Source: Mycolicibacterium sp. MU0053
Lineage (GTDB): Bacteria > Actinomycetota > Actinomycetes > Mycobacteriales > Mycobacteriaceae
Length of the DNA: 64,000 nucleotides
Direction: 5' to 3'
NCBI RefSeq assembly: GCF_963378095.1
Contig: NZ_OY726397.1
Span: forward strand, 1,240,001 to 1,304,000
Positions 17,425-25,734 of this stretch are shown here, piece after piece. The first letter of the stretch is position 1, and the number at the start of each line of letters is the position of its first letter. Made by a program: the position numbers and the translations under genes. The notes beneath the pieces were generated by a model. It saw nothing but the letters and a program-made list of their open reading frames with translations, did not search any database and was not told the DNA's origin.

Positions 17425-18792
17425 TCAGATGATGGCGCCAGGGTTGAGGATCCCGTCGGGATCCAGGGCCTGCTTGATCCGGCGGTTCAACTCCATCGCC
17501 TCGGGGCCCAGATAGCCGGCGAGCCACGGTTTCTTGAGCCGACCGACGCCGTGTTCACCGGTGATCGTGCCGCCCAACTCGACGGCCATGTCCATGATGT
17601 CGCCGAAGGCCTGCGCGGCGCGCCGGGTCATCTCGGGATCGTCGGCGTCGTACACGATCAGCGGGTGGGTGTTGCCGTCACCGGCGTGGGCGATCACCGA
17701 GATCATCAGGTCGCGCTCGGCCGCCAGCGCCTCGATGCCGGCGACCAGGTCGGCCAGCGCGGCCAGCGGTACCCCGACATCCTCGAGCAGCAACGAACCC
17801 TTGGCTTCCACCGCGGGGATCGCGAACCGGCGCGCGGCCACGAACGCCGCACCCTCCTCGGGGTCCGAGGTCGAGAACACCTCGCGCGCACCGTGTTCGG
17901 TGAAAGCGGCCGCCATGAACTCGGCATCCTCGGTGCCGGCGGCGCCGCGTTCGTCGGAGGTGGCGACCAGCATCGCCACGGCCGTCCGGTCCAGGCCCAT
18001 CTTGAGCTTGTCCTCGACGGCGTTGATCGCCACTGCGTCCATGAACTCGAGCATCGCGGGCCTGATCCGGGCGGTCACGGTCGAGACCGCCTCGCAGGCC
18101 GCGCGCACCGAACCGAAGGTGGCGACCACCGTGCAGGCGCGCGGCTGGGGCGGCAGCAGGCGCAGCGTCACCTCGGTGATGACGCCGAGGGCACCCTCGC
18201 TGCCCACGAACAGTTTGGTCAGGCTCAGCCCGGCCACGTCCTTCAGGCGCGGACCGCCGAGCCGAACCGCGGTGCCGTCGGCCAGCACCACCTGCAGGCC
18301 CAGCACGTAGTCGGTGGTGACGCCGTACTTCACGCAACACAGCCCGCCGGCGTTAGTGGCGATGTTGCCGCCGATGCTGCAGATCTCGAACGACGACGGG
18401 TCCGGCGGATACCAGAGGCCATGCGCCGCAACGGCGTTCTTCACCTCGGAGTTGAGCAGTCCGGGCTGGGCCACAGCGGTGCGGGTGACCGGGTCGACGG
18501 TGATGCCGCGCATCTTCTCGGTGGACAACACGATGCCGCCGTCAACGGCGGTCGCTCCCCCCGACAACCCGGTGCCCATCCCGCGCGGCACCACCGCGAT
18601 GCGATGCCGGGTGGCCCACCGCAGCGTCGCCTGGACGTCCTCGGTGCAGGTCGGTCGCACCACCGCCAGCGGAGTGCCGGCGTCGGGGTCCGCGGCCCGA
18701 TCCTGGCGGTACGCGGCCACGATGTCGGGATCGGTGACCACCGCCCCGCCGGGCAGTTCGGCGGCCAGGCTGGCGATCTCGGGCGCGGGCAC
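17425..18792 (-). CDS. FAD-linked oxidase, glycolate oxidase/D-lactate dehydrogenase type (Rv1257c-like)
   Basis: 455 aa. The FAD_binding_4 (PCMH) domain covers the N-terminal half: VVRPTCTEDVQATLRW and the pyrophosphate loop VPRGMGTGLSGGATAVDGG. The C-terminal oxidase domain has HAGDGNTHPLIVYD and TGEHGVGRLKKPW, the active-site motifs of the GlcD/DLD family. It oxidises a 2-hydroxyacid such as glycolate or D-lactate; the exact substrate is not determined. The gene lies 45 bp downstream of tap and 45 bp upstream of cyp130. TAGGAT 7 nt before the GTG suggests its own leaderless promoter. Confidence 0.93.
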   Translation of the reverse strand: MPAPEIASLAAELPGGAVVTDPDIVAAYRQDRAADPDAGTPLAVVRPTCTEDVQATLRWATRHRIAVVPRGMGTGLSGGATAVDGGIVLSTEKMRGITVDPVTRTAVAQPGLLNSEVKNAVAAHGLWYPPDPSSFEICSIGGNIATNAGGLCCVKYGVTTDYVLGLQVVLADGTAVRLGGPRLKDVAGLSLTKLFVGSEGALGVITEVTLRLLPPQPRACTVVATFGSVRAACEAVSTVTARIRPAMLEFMDAVAINAVEDKLKMGLDRTAVAMLVATSDERGAAGTEDAEFMAAAFTEHGAREVFSTSDPEEGAAFVAARRFAIPAVEAKGSLLLEDVGVPLAALADLVAGIEALAAERDLMISVIAHAGDGNTHPLIVYDADDPEMTRRAAQAFGDIMDMAVELGGTITGEHGVGRLKKPWLAGYLGPEAMELNRRIKQALDPDGILNPGAII

Positions 18793-18799
18793 GCCCCCG

Positions 18800-18805
18800 A
18801 TCCTA
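18800..18805 (-). promoter_or_regulatory. -10 element for the FAD-linked oxidase gene
   Basis: TAGGAT on the reverse strand, 7 nt before the GTG at 18792. It suggests a promoter separate from tap. Confidence 0.5.
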
Positions 18806-18837
18806 GAGGTGCGGCGGGCGCCCGGTCGGCGGTGCGC

Positions 18838-20064
18838 TCAGCCGGGTGTTCGGTCCAGTTCGCGCAGCGAGGGCAGGGCAATAGCGACCAGGCCCAGGGC
18901 GATCATCGGAATCGACAACGCCAGGAAGGTCACCTGCAGCCCGGCCCCGTCGGCCAGCGGTCCGGCCACGATCAGCCCGACCGGTCCGGCCGCATACGCC
19001 AACGAGCCCATCACCCCGACCACCCGGCCGCGCAGGTGCTGCGGGGCCCGGGTCTGCATGACGTAGTTGTAGATCGGCTGGATCGGCCCGTAGGCGAACC
19101 CGCCGATCGCGGCGGCCACCAGGATCACCGGCAGCGGCGGCAGCACCGCGATGACCGTCATGGTGCTGCCCAGGGTCAAGACGGCGGCAATCATCGTCAC
19201 GCGTCGGCTCAGGTATCTCGAGGTGAACGCGTATCCCAACGCGCCCACCAACCCCCCGATCGACAGCGCCATCAGCACCCAGCCCAACTGCGCGGGCTCG
19301 TCGCGGTCGGTGAAGTACTTCGGGAACAGCACACTTTCCATCGGCATGTACAGCCCGACCACCGCCAGATCGATCAGCGCCAGCGTGCGCAGCACCCGCA
19401 GATTCCAGACGAACCGCAACCCCTCGACGATTCCGTCCCATACCTGTTCGGGCAGTTGGGTGCGGTCCGGGACACCGGCGCCCTCCAGGCGCAACATCCC
19501 GATCAGCCCCATCGCCACCGCGAAGGCCGCCGCGGTCACCCACATCGTGTTGATACCGCCGATCGTGGCGATCAGCACCCCGCCGATGCCCGGGCCCACG
19601 ATGTAGGCGAGGTTGAACACCGCCTCGTACCCGCTGTTGGCCTTGTCCAGCGTCCAACCCGCCCGCGCCGCCGCCTCGGGCAGCATGGTCTCGCGGGCGG
19701 TCATCCCGGCCGGGTCGAAGAAGGCGCCGCAGGCGGCCAGCGCGGCCAGCACCGCGACGTTGACCGCCTCGACCCCGAACAGCAGCGCGATCACGGGCAC
19801 CCCCGCCACCGACAGCGCCGAGAGCAGATCGGAGATCATCGACACCCGGCGCCGGCCCAGGTAGTCCACCGCGGTCCCGGCGAACAGCGTGGCCACCAGC
19901 AGCGGCAGCGTGGCCGCCATCGCCACCACGGAGGCCTCCACCGCGGAGCCGTTGCGCTGCAGCACCAGCCACGGGAACGCGATGATCGAGATGCCGTTGC
20001 CCGCCCCGGCCGTCAGGGCCGAGAACAGGATCAGCCCGAGCGGTACGCGCGAGGTGCTGACCAT
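18838..20064 (-). CDS. tap: Multidrug efflux pump Tap (MFS)
   Basis: 408 aa, 12-TM MFS protein strongly similar to M. tuberculosis Rv1258c. Recognisable segments include AFPWLVLQRNGSAVEAS, GTAVDYLGRRRVSMISD (motif A), WNLRVLRTLALID, ESVLFPKYFTD and GPIQPIYNYVMQTRA. Tap proteins export tetracycline, aminoglycosides and other drugs by proton antiport, and Rv1258c belongs to the WhiB7 regulon (established). The promoter region here has an AT-rich AAAAT placed as at WhiB7 promoters, plus two perfect inverted repeats. Confidence 0.96.
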   Translation of the reverse strand: MVSTSRVPLGLILFSALTAGAGNGISIIAFPWLVLQRNGSAVEASVVAMAATLPLLVATLFAGTAVDYLGRRRVSMISDLLSALSVAGVPVIALLFGVEAVNVAVLAALAACGAFFDPAGMTARETMLPEAAARAGWTLDKANSGYEAVFNLAYIVGPGIGGVLIATIGGINTMWVTAAAFAVAMGLIGMLRLEGAGVPDRTQLPEQVWDGIVEGLRFVWNLRVLRTLALIDLAVVGLYMPMESVLFPKYFTDRDEPAQLGWVLMALSIGGLVGALGYAFTSRYLSRRVTMIAAVLTLGSTMTVIAVLPPLPVILVAAAIGGFAYGPIQPIYNYVMQTRAPQHLRGRVVGVMGSLAYAAGPVGLIVAGPLADGAGLQVTFLALSIPMIALGLVAIALPSLRELDRTPG

Positions 20065-20070
20065 GGCGAA

Positions 20071-20111
20071 TCGACGCTAGCAGCGTCGAACCGGTGACGG
20101 CACCGGATTTT
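20071..20111 (-). promoter_or_regulatory. tap promoter: WhiB7-like architecture with two perfect inverted repeats
   Basis: On the reverse strand the -10 TAGCGT (20074-20079) lies 9 nt before the ATG. With a 17-nt spacer the -35 falls at 20097-20102, and AAAAT (20107-20111) is 4 nt beyond, close to the WhiB7 arrangement. TCGACGCT-agc-AGCGTCGA (20071-20089) covers the -10, and CCGGTG-acgg-CACCGG (20091-20106) covers the -35. Confidence 0.6.
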
Positions 20112-20130
20112 CGACTGGCCCGATGAACGG

Positions 20131-20943
20131 GTGCTGCCACATCCGCGAACCGGCCGGCTGTTCGCGTCCCCCGTACCTCCCGGCACCGGCTGGCCGGGAG
20201 ACCCGGCGACCGCGACGACACCGGTCGCCGAGGACGACACTGCCGTCGCGGAGCTGGCGGCGGCCGCGTCGAACCTGCGGGAACTGGACGCGGAGGTCAG
20301 CGTGTGCCGAGCCTGTCCGCGGCTGGTGTCATGGCGCGAAGAGGTCGCCGTCGTCAAGCGCCGCTCCTTCGCCGATCAGCCATATTGGGGCCGCCCGTCC
20401 CCGGGCTGGGGTTCGACCCGGCCTCGGCTGCTGATCCTGGGATTGGCCCCCGCCGCCAACGGCGCCAACCGCACGGGACGGGTCTTCACCGGTGACCGCT
20501 CCGGTGATCAACTGTTCGCCGCGTTGCACCGGGCCGGCCTGGTCAATCAGCCGCTGTCGGTGGATGCCGGTGACGGGTTGCGGGCCAACAAGACCCGGAT
20601 CGTCGCCGCGGTACGGTGCGCGCCACCGGGTAACGCACCCACCCCGGCCGAACGCATCACCTGCTCGCCGTGGCTGCTCGCGGAGTGGGCCATGGTCGCG
20701 CCCCACGTCCGGGTAGTGGTGACCCTCGGCGGCTTCGCCTGGCAGGTGGCTCTCGGCCTGCTCGCCGGTCAATTCGAGCGTCCCAAGCCCAAATTCGGTC
20801 ACGGCGCCGTGGTCCAGTTGGCCACCGGTCAGCAGCTGCTGGGCTGCTTTCATCCCAGCCAGCAGAACATGTTCACCGGGCGGCTCACGCCCGCGATGCT
20901 CGACGACATCTTCACCGACGCTCGCCGCCGCGCCCGCATCTGA
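20131..20943 (+). CDS. udgB: Family 5 uracil-DNA glycosylase UdgB
   Basis: 270 aa, matching Rv1259. It removes uracil, and in family 5 also ethenocytosine and hypoxanthine, from DNA. It has the Fe-S cysteines ([10 protein letters not shown], then VRCAPPGN and [11 protein letters not shown]), the catalytic-loop motif [14 protein letters not shown] and the C-terminal HPSQQN loop that grips DNA. The GTG start was chosen by alignment to the LPHPRTG segment of Rv1259, which is longer at its N-terminus. It is divergent from tap with a 66-bp gap. Confidence 0.95.
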   Translation: MLPHPRTGRLFASPVPPGTGWPGDPATATTPVAEDDTAVAELAAAASNLRELDAEVSVCRACPRLVSWREEVAVVKRRSFADQPYWGRPSPGWGSTRPRLLILGLAPAANGANRTGRVFTGDRSGDQLFAALHRAGLVNQPLSVDAGDGLRANKTRIVAAVRCAPPGNAPTPAERITCSPWLLAEWAMVAPHVRVVVTLGGFAWQVALGLLAGQFERPKPKFGHGAVVQLATGQQLLGCFHPSQQNMFTGRLTPAMLDDIFTDARRRARI

Positions 20944-20949
20944 GACGGC

Positions 20950-20997
20950 GATTCGGGTGCGCTCAGGCGTGCTGATCGCCCCTGAACGCACCGAAGT
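20950..20997. repeat. Imperfect hairpin after udgB sharing an 18-mer with the hairpin at 39916
   Basis: Inverted arms around GGTGCGCTCAGG and CCTGAACGCACC flank a ~15-nt loop, directly after the udgB stop. The right arm, read on the reverse strand (20995-20978), is TTCGGTGCGTTCAGGGGC, identical to 39919-39936. It may act as a terminator and belongs to a small dispersed repeat family. Confidence 0.6.
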
Positions 20998-21003
20998 CGG
21001 TGT

Positions 21004-21009
21004 TAGGTT
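21004..21009 (+). promoter_or_regulatory. -10 element for the secreted lipase gene
   Basis: TAGGTT, 6 nt before the ATG at 21016, consistent with leaderless transcription. Confidence 0.55.
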
Positions 21010-21015
21010 CACCCA

Positions 21016-22326
21016 ATGGGTCGGGTAGCGGGGGTTCTGCTGACGCTGTTGTTGATCGGGACTCTCGCGGCACCGTCGAGTGCGCACGCCGATCCCACCA
21101 ACGACCACTGGAATCCGATCTTCAATGAAGACGAGTACATCCCGTTCTACACCCCGCCGGACCCGCTGCCGCCCGGTGATCCAGGCGAGCTGATCCGCAC
21201 CGAACCGTCGCGGCTGGTGCTGGAGCCCTCCGGCCAACTCGGCATGATCGTGGCGGACGGCACGCGGATCATGTACCGCAGCACCGACGCTCGCGGCAAC
21301 CCGATCGCGGTGACCGGAACCTACTTCGAGCCGCACAACCCGTGGCCCGGCCAGGGCCCGCGACCGTTGATCGTCTACGGGCCCGGAACCCAGGGCCAGG
21401 GCGACCAATGCGCGCCGTCGCGGCAGTTCAACCAGGGCATCCACTGGTCGCCGTGGCTGGACCTGGCCTTCAACTACGAGGAACTGTTCGTCGCGACCAT
21501 GGTGGCGCGCGGGTTCGCGATCGTGATGACCGATTACCAGGGCCTGGGCACGCCGGGCCTGCACACCTACGTCAATCATGTCGCCGAGGGCAATGCGATG
21601 CTCGACGCCGGACGGGCCGCGCTGAACCTCCCGGACACCTCACTGGATCCCGAAGGGCCGGTGGCATTTTGGGGTTACTCGCAGGGCGGAGGGGCGGCGG
21701 CGTCAGCGGCCGAGCGGGCGCCGCTCTACGCCCCCGACTTGGATGTCGTCGGCACCTACGCGGGCGCCCCACCGGCGGATCTGGTCGAGATGCTCCCGTA
21801 CGCCGACGGCAGCGCACTGGTCGGCGCGGTCGGCTACCTGCTCAACGGTTTCATCGCCGCGTATCCGGAGGCCGAACAGGCGATCCGCGCGAAACTGACA
21901 CCCCGCGGCGTCGATCTGCTGGCCAAGACGCAGGACCAGTGCGTCGCAGAGACGCTGTTCAAGTTCATGTTTCGCCATATCCAGCCCTACTTCAACGAAG
22001 ACATCAAGCAGGTGGTCGCCAACGAGCCGTTCAAGTCGCTATTCGACCTGCAGAAGCTGGGCCGACTCAAACCCGCCTCGCCGGTCCTGATCGTCATCAA
22101 CCGATTCGACCCGCTGGTGCCGTGGACCGGGGCCCATCAGTTGGGCCGCGACTGGTGTGAGCAGGGGGTGGATGTGCAGTTCTGGACCAACGAACAGCCG
22201 CCGTTCCTGAACAAGGCCGTCATCAACCATGCCCTGCCGATGCTGGTGGACGGTGAACGGGCCATGCAGTGGATCGCCGACCGGTTCAACGGCGTGCCCA
22301 CCACACCCAACTGCGGGCAGTTCTAG
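21016..22326 (+). CDS. Secreted lipase, LIP family (alpha/beta hydrolase)
   Basis: 436 aa. A Sec signal peptide (residues 1 to ~26, ending SSAHA|D) indicates export. The alpha/beta-hydrolase catalytic triad is visible: nucleophile in GYSQGG (Ser near 222), Asp in INRFDPLVPW, His in VINHALP. The oxyanion-hole region is LIVYGPGTQGQ. This resembles the secretory lipase family (LIP) common in mycobacteria and Rhodococcus, which hydrolyse triacylglycerols or other esters outside the membrane. Paired cysteines (GDQCAPS, TQDQC, DWCEQG, PNCGQF) fit an exported protein. It is transcribed alone from a leaderless-type promoter. Confidence 0.9.
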   Translation: MGRVAGVLLTLLLIGTLAAPSSAHADPTNDHWNPIFNEDEYIPFYTPPDPLPPGDPGELIRTEPSRLVLEPSGQLGMIVADGTRIMYRSTDARGNPIAVTGTYFEPHNPWPGQGPRPLIVYGPGTQGQGDQCAPSRQFNQGIHWSPWLDLAFNYEELFVATMVARGFAIVMTDYQGLGTPGLHTYVNHVAEGNAMLDAGRAALNLPDTSLDPEGPVAFWGYSQGGGAAASAAERAPLYAPDLDVVGTYAGAPPADLVEMLPYADGSALVGAVGYLLNGFIAAYPEAEQAIRAKLTPRGVDLLAKTQDQCVAETLFKFMFRHIQPYFNEDIKQVVANEPFKSLFDLQKLGRLKPASPVLIVINRFDPLVPWTGAHQLGRDWCEQGVDVQFWTNEQPPFLNKAVINHALPMLVDGERAMQWIADRFNGVPTTPNCGQF

Positions 22327-22352
22327 TCCCGAGTGATTTCGGCGTGATTCCG

Positions 22353-22376
22353 CACGGTCACCGTGTGAGATCACAC
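22353..22376. promoter_or_regulatory. Two overlapping dyads upstream of the luciferase-like gene
   Basis: CACGGT-c-ACCGTG (22353-22365) overlaps GTGTGA-ga-TCACAC (22363-22376). Both have perfect 6-bp arms and end 42 nt before the ATG. The second resembles half-sites of GntR or CRP-like regulators, but the 2-nt centre is too short for a standard CRP box. Confidence 0.45.
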
Positions 22377-22418
22377 CCGAATTGGAAGCAAAACGCGTGC
22401 CGTAGCGTTGAGACCGCT

Positions 22419-23468
22419 ATGCAGCTCTCTGTCCTCGATCTCGTTTCCGTGCGTTCCGACCAGACCACGTCCGACGCGCTGGCGGCCACGGTGCGGCTGG
22501 CGCAGACCGCTGATCGGCTCGGCTACACCCGCTACTGGCTGGCCGAACACCACAACATGCCCGCGGTCGCGGCCACCAGCCCACCCGTGCTGATCGCCTA
22601 CCTCGCCGCGCAGACCACGCAGATCCGGCTGGGTTCGGGCGGGGTGATGCTGCCCAACCACGCGCCGCTGGCCGTCGCCGAACAGTTCGCGCTGCTGGAG
22701 GCCGCCGCGCCCGGGCGCATCGATCTCGGGTTGGGCCGGGCGCCCGGCAGCGACCCGGTCACCTCGATCGCGCTGCGCGGGCCGGCCGGCCGCGACGACT
22801 CCGACATCCAGAACTTCCCGCAGTACCTCGACGAGGTCGCGGCGATGATGAGCCCGCGCGGCGTCCGGGTGGAACTGCCCGCGCATCTGGGCCGCCCCGA
22901 CTACATCCTCAAGGCCACCCCGGTCGCGACGGGGCAGCCGCGGATCTGGCTGCTGGGGTCCTCGATGTACTCCGCGCATCTGGCCGCGGCCAAGGGCTTG
23001 CCGTACGTGTTCGCCCACCACTTCTCGGGCCAGGGCACCGAGGAGGCCCTCGAGGTCTACCGCAGCGACTTCCAGCCCAGCGATCACACCTCCGTGCCGG
23101 TGACCTTTCTGACCGTCAACGCGTCGGTGGCCGCCACCCGCGCCGAGGCCGAGGCGCTGCTGCTGCCGAACCTGCAGATGATGGCGCGGTTGCGCACCGG
23201 CCAACCGTTGGGCGCGCTGGACCTCGTCGAGGATGCGGAGGCACTGCGGCCCAGCCCGCAGGAGCAGCGCATCATCGACGCCGGCCGCACCAAGAGCATT
23301 GTCGGCACGCCCGCCGAGGCCGCCGCGCAGCTACGCGCGCTCGCTGAGCAGTTCGGGGTCGACGAGGTGATGGTCAATCCGGTCGGATCGGCGCACCGCG
23401 GCACCGACCCGGCGACCGCGCCGGCCCGCGAGACCACGATCGAACTGCTGGCCAAGGAGCTCTTCTAA
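22419..23468 (+). CDS. LLM-class flavin-dependent oxidoreductase (MsnO8-like)
   Basis: 349 aa luciferase-like TIM-barrel protein. It begins with the class signature LSVLDLVSVRSDQTTSDAL and contains YWLAEHHNMPAVAATSP, RIDLGLGRAPGSDP and a late GTPAEAAAQLRAL segment. Such proteins bind FMN or F420; this subgroup is usually listed as MsnO8-type monooxygenases. The substrate is unknown. The ATG at 22419 precedes the conserved start of the barrel. TAGCGT at 22403-22408 lies 10 nt upstream, so the mRNA may be leaderless or nearly so. Two dyads further upstream suggest regulation. Confidence 0.9.
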   Translation: MQLSVLDLVSVRSDQTTSDALAATVRLAQTADRLGYTRYWLAEHHNMPAVAATSPPVLIAYLAAQTTQIRLGSGGVMLPNHAPLAVAEQFALLEAAAPGRIDLGLGRAPGSDPVTSIALRGPAGRDDSDIQNFPQYLDEVAAMMSPRGVRVELPAHLGRPDYILKATPVATGQPRIWLLGSSMYSAHLAAAKGLPYVFAHHFSGQGTEEALEVYRSDFQPSDHTSVPVTFLTVNASVAATRAEAEALLLPNLQMMARLRTGQPLGALDLVEDAEALRPSPQEQRIIDAGRTKSIVGTPAEAAAQLRALAEQFGVDEVMVNPVGSAHRGTDPATAPARETTIELLAKELF

Positions 23469-23476
23469 ACCCCGCG

Positions 23477-23917
23477 CTATGGCTGCAGCACGACGACCGG
23501 GATCGGCCGGGTGGTGCGCTGCTGGTACTGCCGGTACATGTCGCGGTTGTTCGCGTTGACCACGTCCCACATCCGCGCGTAGTCGGGGTCGTCGGGCAGC
23601 ACGATGCGCGCTGTCACACCGAATCGACGCCGCCCGACATTGATCTCGACCCGCGGCTGCTTCTTCAGGTTGAAATACCAGCCGGGCGCCTTGGGACTGC
23701 CGCCGCGGGACGCGACCACCAGGTAGTTGTTGCCGTCGTTGGCGTAACTCAGTGAGGTGGTGCGGGGTTGGCCGGTCTTGGCGCCCACGGTGTGCAGCAA
23801 CAGGGCCGGGGCGAACCCGGGCAGCCGGTGTCCGACCCACCCGCGCGATTTCTGATAAACGGTGTCGTGCACGCCGAGGAACAGCGCCAGGTAGTTCGTC
23901 CAGCGGGATTGACTCAT
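23477..23917 (-). CDS. Ddn-like F420-dependent nitroreductase family protein (Rv1261c-like)
   Basis: 146 aa. The split-barrel deazaflavin-dependent family pattern is clear: LLLHTVGAKTGQPRTTSLSY, then NNYLVVASRGG, PGWYFNLKKQPRVEINV and a DYARMWDVV helix. Members use F420H2 to reduce quinones or nitro compounds. It lies 5 bp downstream of the HIT gene and is probably cotranscribed with it, as in M. tuberculosis Rv1262c-Rv1261c. The specific substrate is unknown. Confidence 0.92.
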   Translation of the reverse strand: MSQSRWTNYLALFLGVHDTVYQKSRGWVGHRLPGFAPALLLHTVGAKTGQPRTTSLSYANDGNNYLVVASRGGSPKAPGWYFNLKKQPRVEINVGRRRFGVTARIVLPDDPDYARMWDVVNANNRDMYRQYQQRTTRPIPVVVLQP

Positions 23918-23922
23918 GCCGT

Positions 23923-24348
23923 TCAGTGTGGCAGTTCCGCCAGGGCGTCCCGCAGGATTTGTGCCGTCGCTTCGCGATCCGGATCGCGCCGCACCACCAG
24001 GCCCTTGGCGAACGACAACTTGTCGCCGGTCTGGCGGGGCGCGACGTGCAGATGGATGTGGAACACGCTCTGAAACGCGGCCTTGCCGTCGTTGATCACG
24101 ACGTTGTTGCCGTCGGCGTGCAACCCGGATTGGCGGGCGGCCCGCGAAATGCGTTGTCCCAGCTTGGCCATGCCGGCCACGGTCTCGGGCGGGGTGTCGG
24201 TCAGATCCACGTAGTGCCGTTTGGGCAGCACCAGGGTGTGGCCCCGCACAATCGGACGAATATCGAGGATGGCCAGGTAGTCGTCGTCCTCGTGGACCCG
24301 GACCGCCGGGGCGTCGCCGACCACGATGGCGCAGAACACGCAAGACAT
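23923..24348 (-). CDS. HIT family protein (Rv1262c-like)
   Basis: 141 aa. The histidine-triad motif HIHLHV is near residues 96-101. An N-terminal SCVFCAIVVGD segment has the CxxC typical of the Hint branch, which often binds zinc. HIT proteins hydrolyse nucleoside phosphoramidates or dinucleotides. The start codon abuts a perfect 19-nt palindrome that also contains a TACCGT -10, pointing to a regulated leaderless promoter. It probably forms an operon with the Ddn-like gene. Confidence 0.93.
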   Translation of the reverse strand: MSCVFCAIVVGDAPAVRVHEDDDYLAILDIRPIVRGHTLVLPKRHYVDLTDTPPETVAGMAKLGQRISRAARQSGLHADGNNVVINDGKAAFQSVFHIHLHVAPRQTGDKLSFAKGLVVRRDPDREATAQILRDALAELPH

Positions 24349-24367
24349 GCCCGCTACGGTAGCGGGC
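24349..24367. promoter_or_regulatory. Perfect 19-nt inverted repeat at the HIT gene promoter
   Basis: GCCCGCTAC-g-GTAGCGGGC fills almost the whole interval between the VOC stop and the HIT start. The reverse-strand -10 TACCGT (24356-24361) sits at its centre, 7 nt before the ATG. It could be an operator or a terminator for the VOC gene. Confidence 0.6.
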
Positions 24368-24846
24368 TACTGCAGGTTCTCCTGCGCCCACCGGGCCAAC
24401 CGGCGATCACGTTCGTCGGCATCGACATCCTCCACGCGGGTCATGACGGCCCAGCGCAGGCCGAACGGGTCCACCAACGACGCGAACCGATCGCCGGTGA
24501 CGAACGTGTGCAGATCCTCGCGGATGGTGGCGCCGGCCCGCTTCGCCCGCCCCACCACCTCGTCGACGTCCGGGCAGTACAGCACCAGCGAGTGGGTGAC
24601 GGAGTCCGATCGGACCGGCGCTTGCAGTCCGAACTGGGGATTCGGGTCGCTCAGCTGTAGCCGGCCGTTGCCGAAATCCAGTTCGGCGTGCGCGATCACG
24701 GTTCGGCTCCCGTCATTCGATTCCATCTTCTCGGTGAGTTCCGCACTGAACACCGAGGTGTAGAAGGCAATCGCAGCGGCGGCCCCGTCGATCACGAGGA
24801 ACGGCGTCAGGCTGGTGTAGCCGGCCGGAATAGGTGTGACGTTCAT
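24367..24846 (-). CDS. VOC/glyoxalase-like protein (PhnB type)
   Basis: 159 aa. It has the beta-alpha-beta-beta-beta fold pattern of the VOC family: TPFLVIDGAAAAIAFYTSVFSAEL, then HAELDFGNGRLQLSD and FASLVDPFGLRWAVMTRVED. PhnB-like members often lack known activity. The ATG at 24846 follows GGGCGAC. It diverges from the AraC-type regulator with a 27-bp gap, so that regulator may control it; this is inferred from position only. Confidence 0.88.
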   Translation of the reverse strand: MNVTPIPAGYTSLTPFLVIDGAAAAIAFYTSVFSAELTEKMESNDGSRTVIAHAELDFGNGRLQLSDPNPQFGLQAPVRSDSVTHSLVLYCPDVDEVVGRAKRAGATIREDLHTFVTGDRFASLVDPFGLRWAVMTRVEDVDADERDRRLARWAQENLQ

Positions 24847-24860
24847 GTCGCCCAGTTTTC

Positions 24861-24866
24861 TAGGCT
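24861..24866 (+). promoter_or_regulatory. -10 element for the AraC-type regulator gene
   Basis: TAGGCT, 7 nt before the GTG at 24874, in the 27-bp gap shared with the divergent VOC gene. Confidence 0.5.
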
Positions 24867-24873
24867 GGACACC

Positions 24874-25716
24874 GTGCCGGATTGGAAAAACGCGCCACCC
24901 GTGCGGCCGCAACGCGGCGTGGTCGGGCGGGTCGCGGCGGCCGCGACCTACGACCTGCAGCGGTGGGAACCGTCGTCGGCGGCCGCGGAGTTCGTCGAGC
25001 ATTTCTGGTCGGTGAGTTGGGACCTGTCCGATGCGGAGGCGTTCGACAGCGTCGTGATCTCGTTCCCGGTGGTGCACCTCACCCACGAATGGGGTGCCGA
25101 CTCGCCACGGCACGGGTTCGCGCTGCCGGCCACCCTGATTCACGGCGTCGTGCCGGCGGTGTTCACCACGACGATCAGGCGATCGGGGCAAGTGGTCGGC
25201 GCGCGTTTTCGGGCCGGTGGCTTCGCGGCGCGCTTCGACCGGGACGCCTCCCATTACACCGGGCGCATCGCGCCGGTGGACGCTGAACTGTTCGGTGCCC
25301 CAGTGCACCTGGCGGACGAGCGGGCGACCGCCGCCGCCCGGCTGGACGACCTGATCGCCGAGCACCCCGGCGCACCGGATCCGACCTACCGGTTGCTGAC
25401 CGGTCTGCTGGAGCGGATGCGCGACGACAACGATCTGCACCGGGTGGGGCAGGTGATGGCGATCTCGCCCTGGAGCGCCCGCACCACGCAGCGCATCTTC
25501 CGGCGCTACGTGGGCGTGTCGGCCAAGTGGGTGCTGTGCCGGTACCGGTTGCAACAGGCCGCGCTGGAGATCGAGACCGAACCCGGGATGGACCTGGCGG
25601 CGCTGGCGGCCCGCCTGGGCTGGTACGACCAGGCGCATTTCAGCAACGACTTTCGGACGATGCTGGGTTGCACACCGGGCCAGTACGCCGCCAGACATGG
25701 TCGCCCCGCCGAATAA
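24874..25716 (+). CDS. AraC family transcriptional regulator
   Basis: 280 aa. The C-terminal ~100 residues hold the two helix-turn-helix units: VGQVMAISPWSARTTQRIFRRYVGVSAKW, then LAALAARLGWYDQAHFSNDFRTMLGCTPGQY with the typical 'xDQxHFxxxF' and 'TPxQY' elements. The N-terminal half is a DUF6597-like sensing domain of unknown ligand. The GTG at 24874 was chosen because of the leaderless -10 upstream. It is divergent from the VOC gene and 18 bp upstream of the amidase, either of which it may regulate. Confidence 0.9.
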   Translation: MPDWKNAPPVRPQRGVVGRVAAAATYDLQRWEPSSAAAEFVEHFWSVSWDLSDAEAFDSVVISFPVVHLTHEWGADSPRHGFALPATLIHGVVPAVFTTTIRRSGQVVGARFRAGGFAARFDRDASHYTGRIAPVDAELFGAPVHLADERATAAARLDDLIAEHPGAPDPTYRLLTGLLERMRDDNDLHRVGQVMAISPWSARTTQRIFRRYVGVSAKWVLCRYRLQQAALEIETEPGMDLAALAARLGWYDQAHFSNDFRTMLGCTPGQYAARHGRPAE

Positions 25717-25722
25717 AGTCGA

Positions 25723-25728
25723 TATCCT
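25723..25728 (+). promoter_or_regulatory. -10 element for the amidase gene
   Basis: TATCCT, 6 nt before the ATG at 25735. Confidence 0.45.
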
Positions 25729-25734
25729 GCGGTC

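Noticed and set aside
17551..20097. 848-codon forward frame opposite the FAD oxidase and tap genes
   Set aside because: Spans two unrelated conserved reverse genes and shows no domain.
22363..22376. CRP (cAMP receptor) site
   Set aside because: The half-sites match TGTGA/TCACA but the centre is 2 nt instead of the 6 nt of a CRP box.
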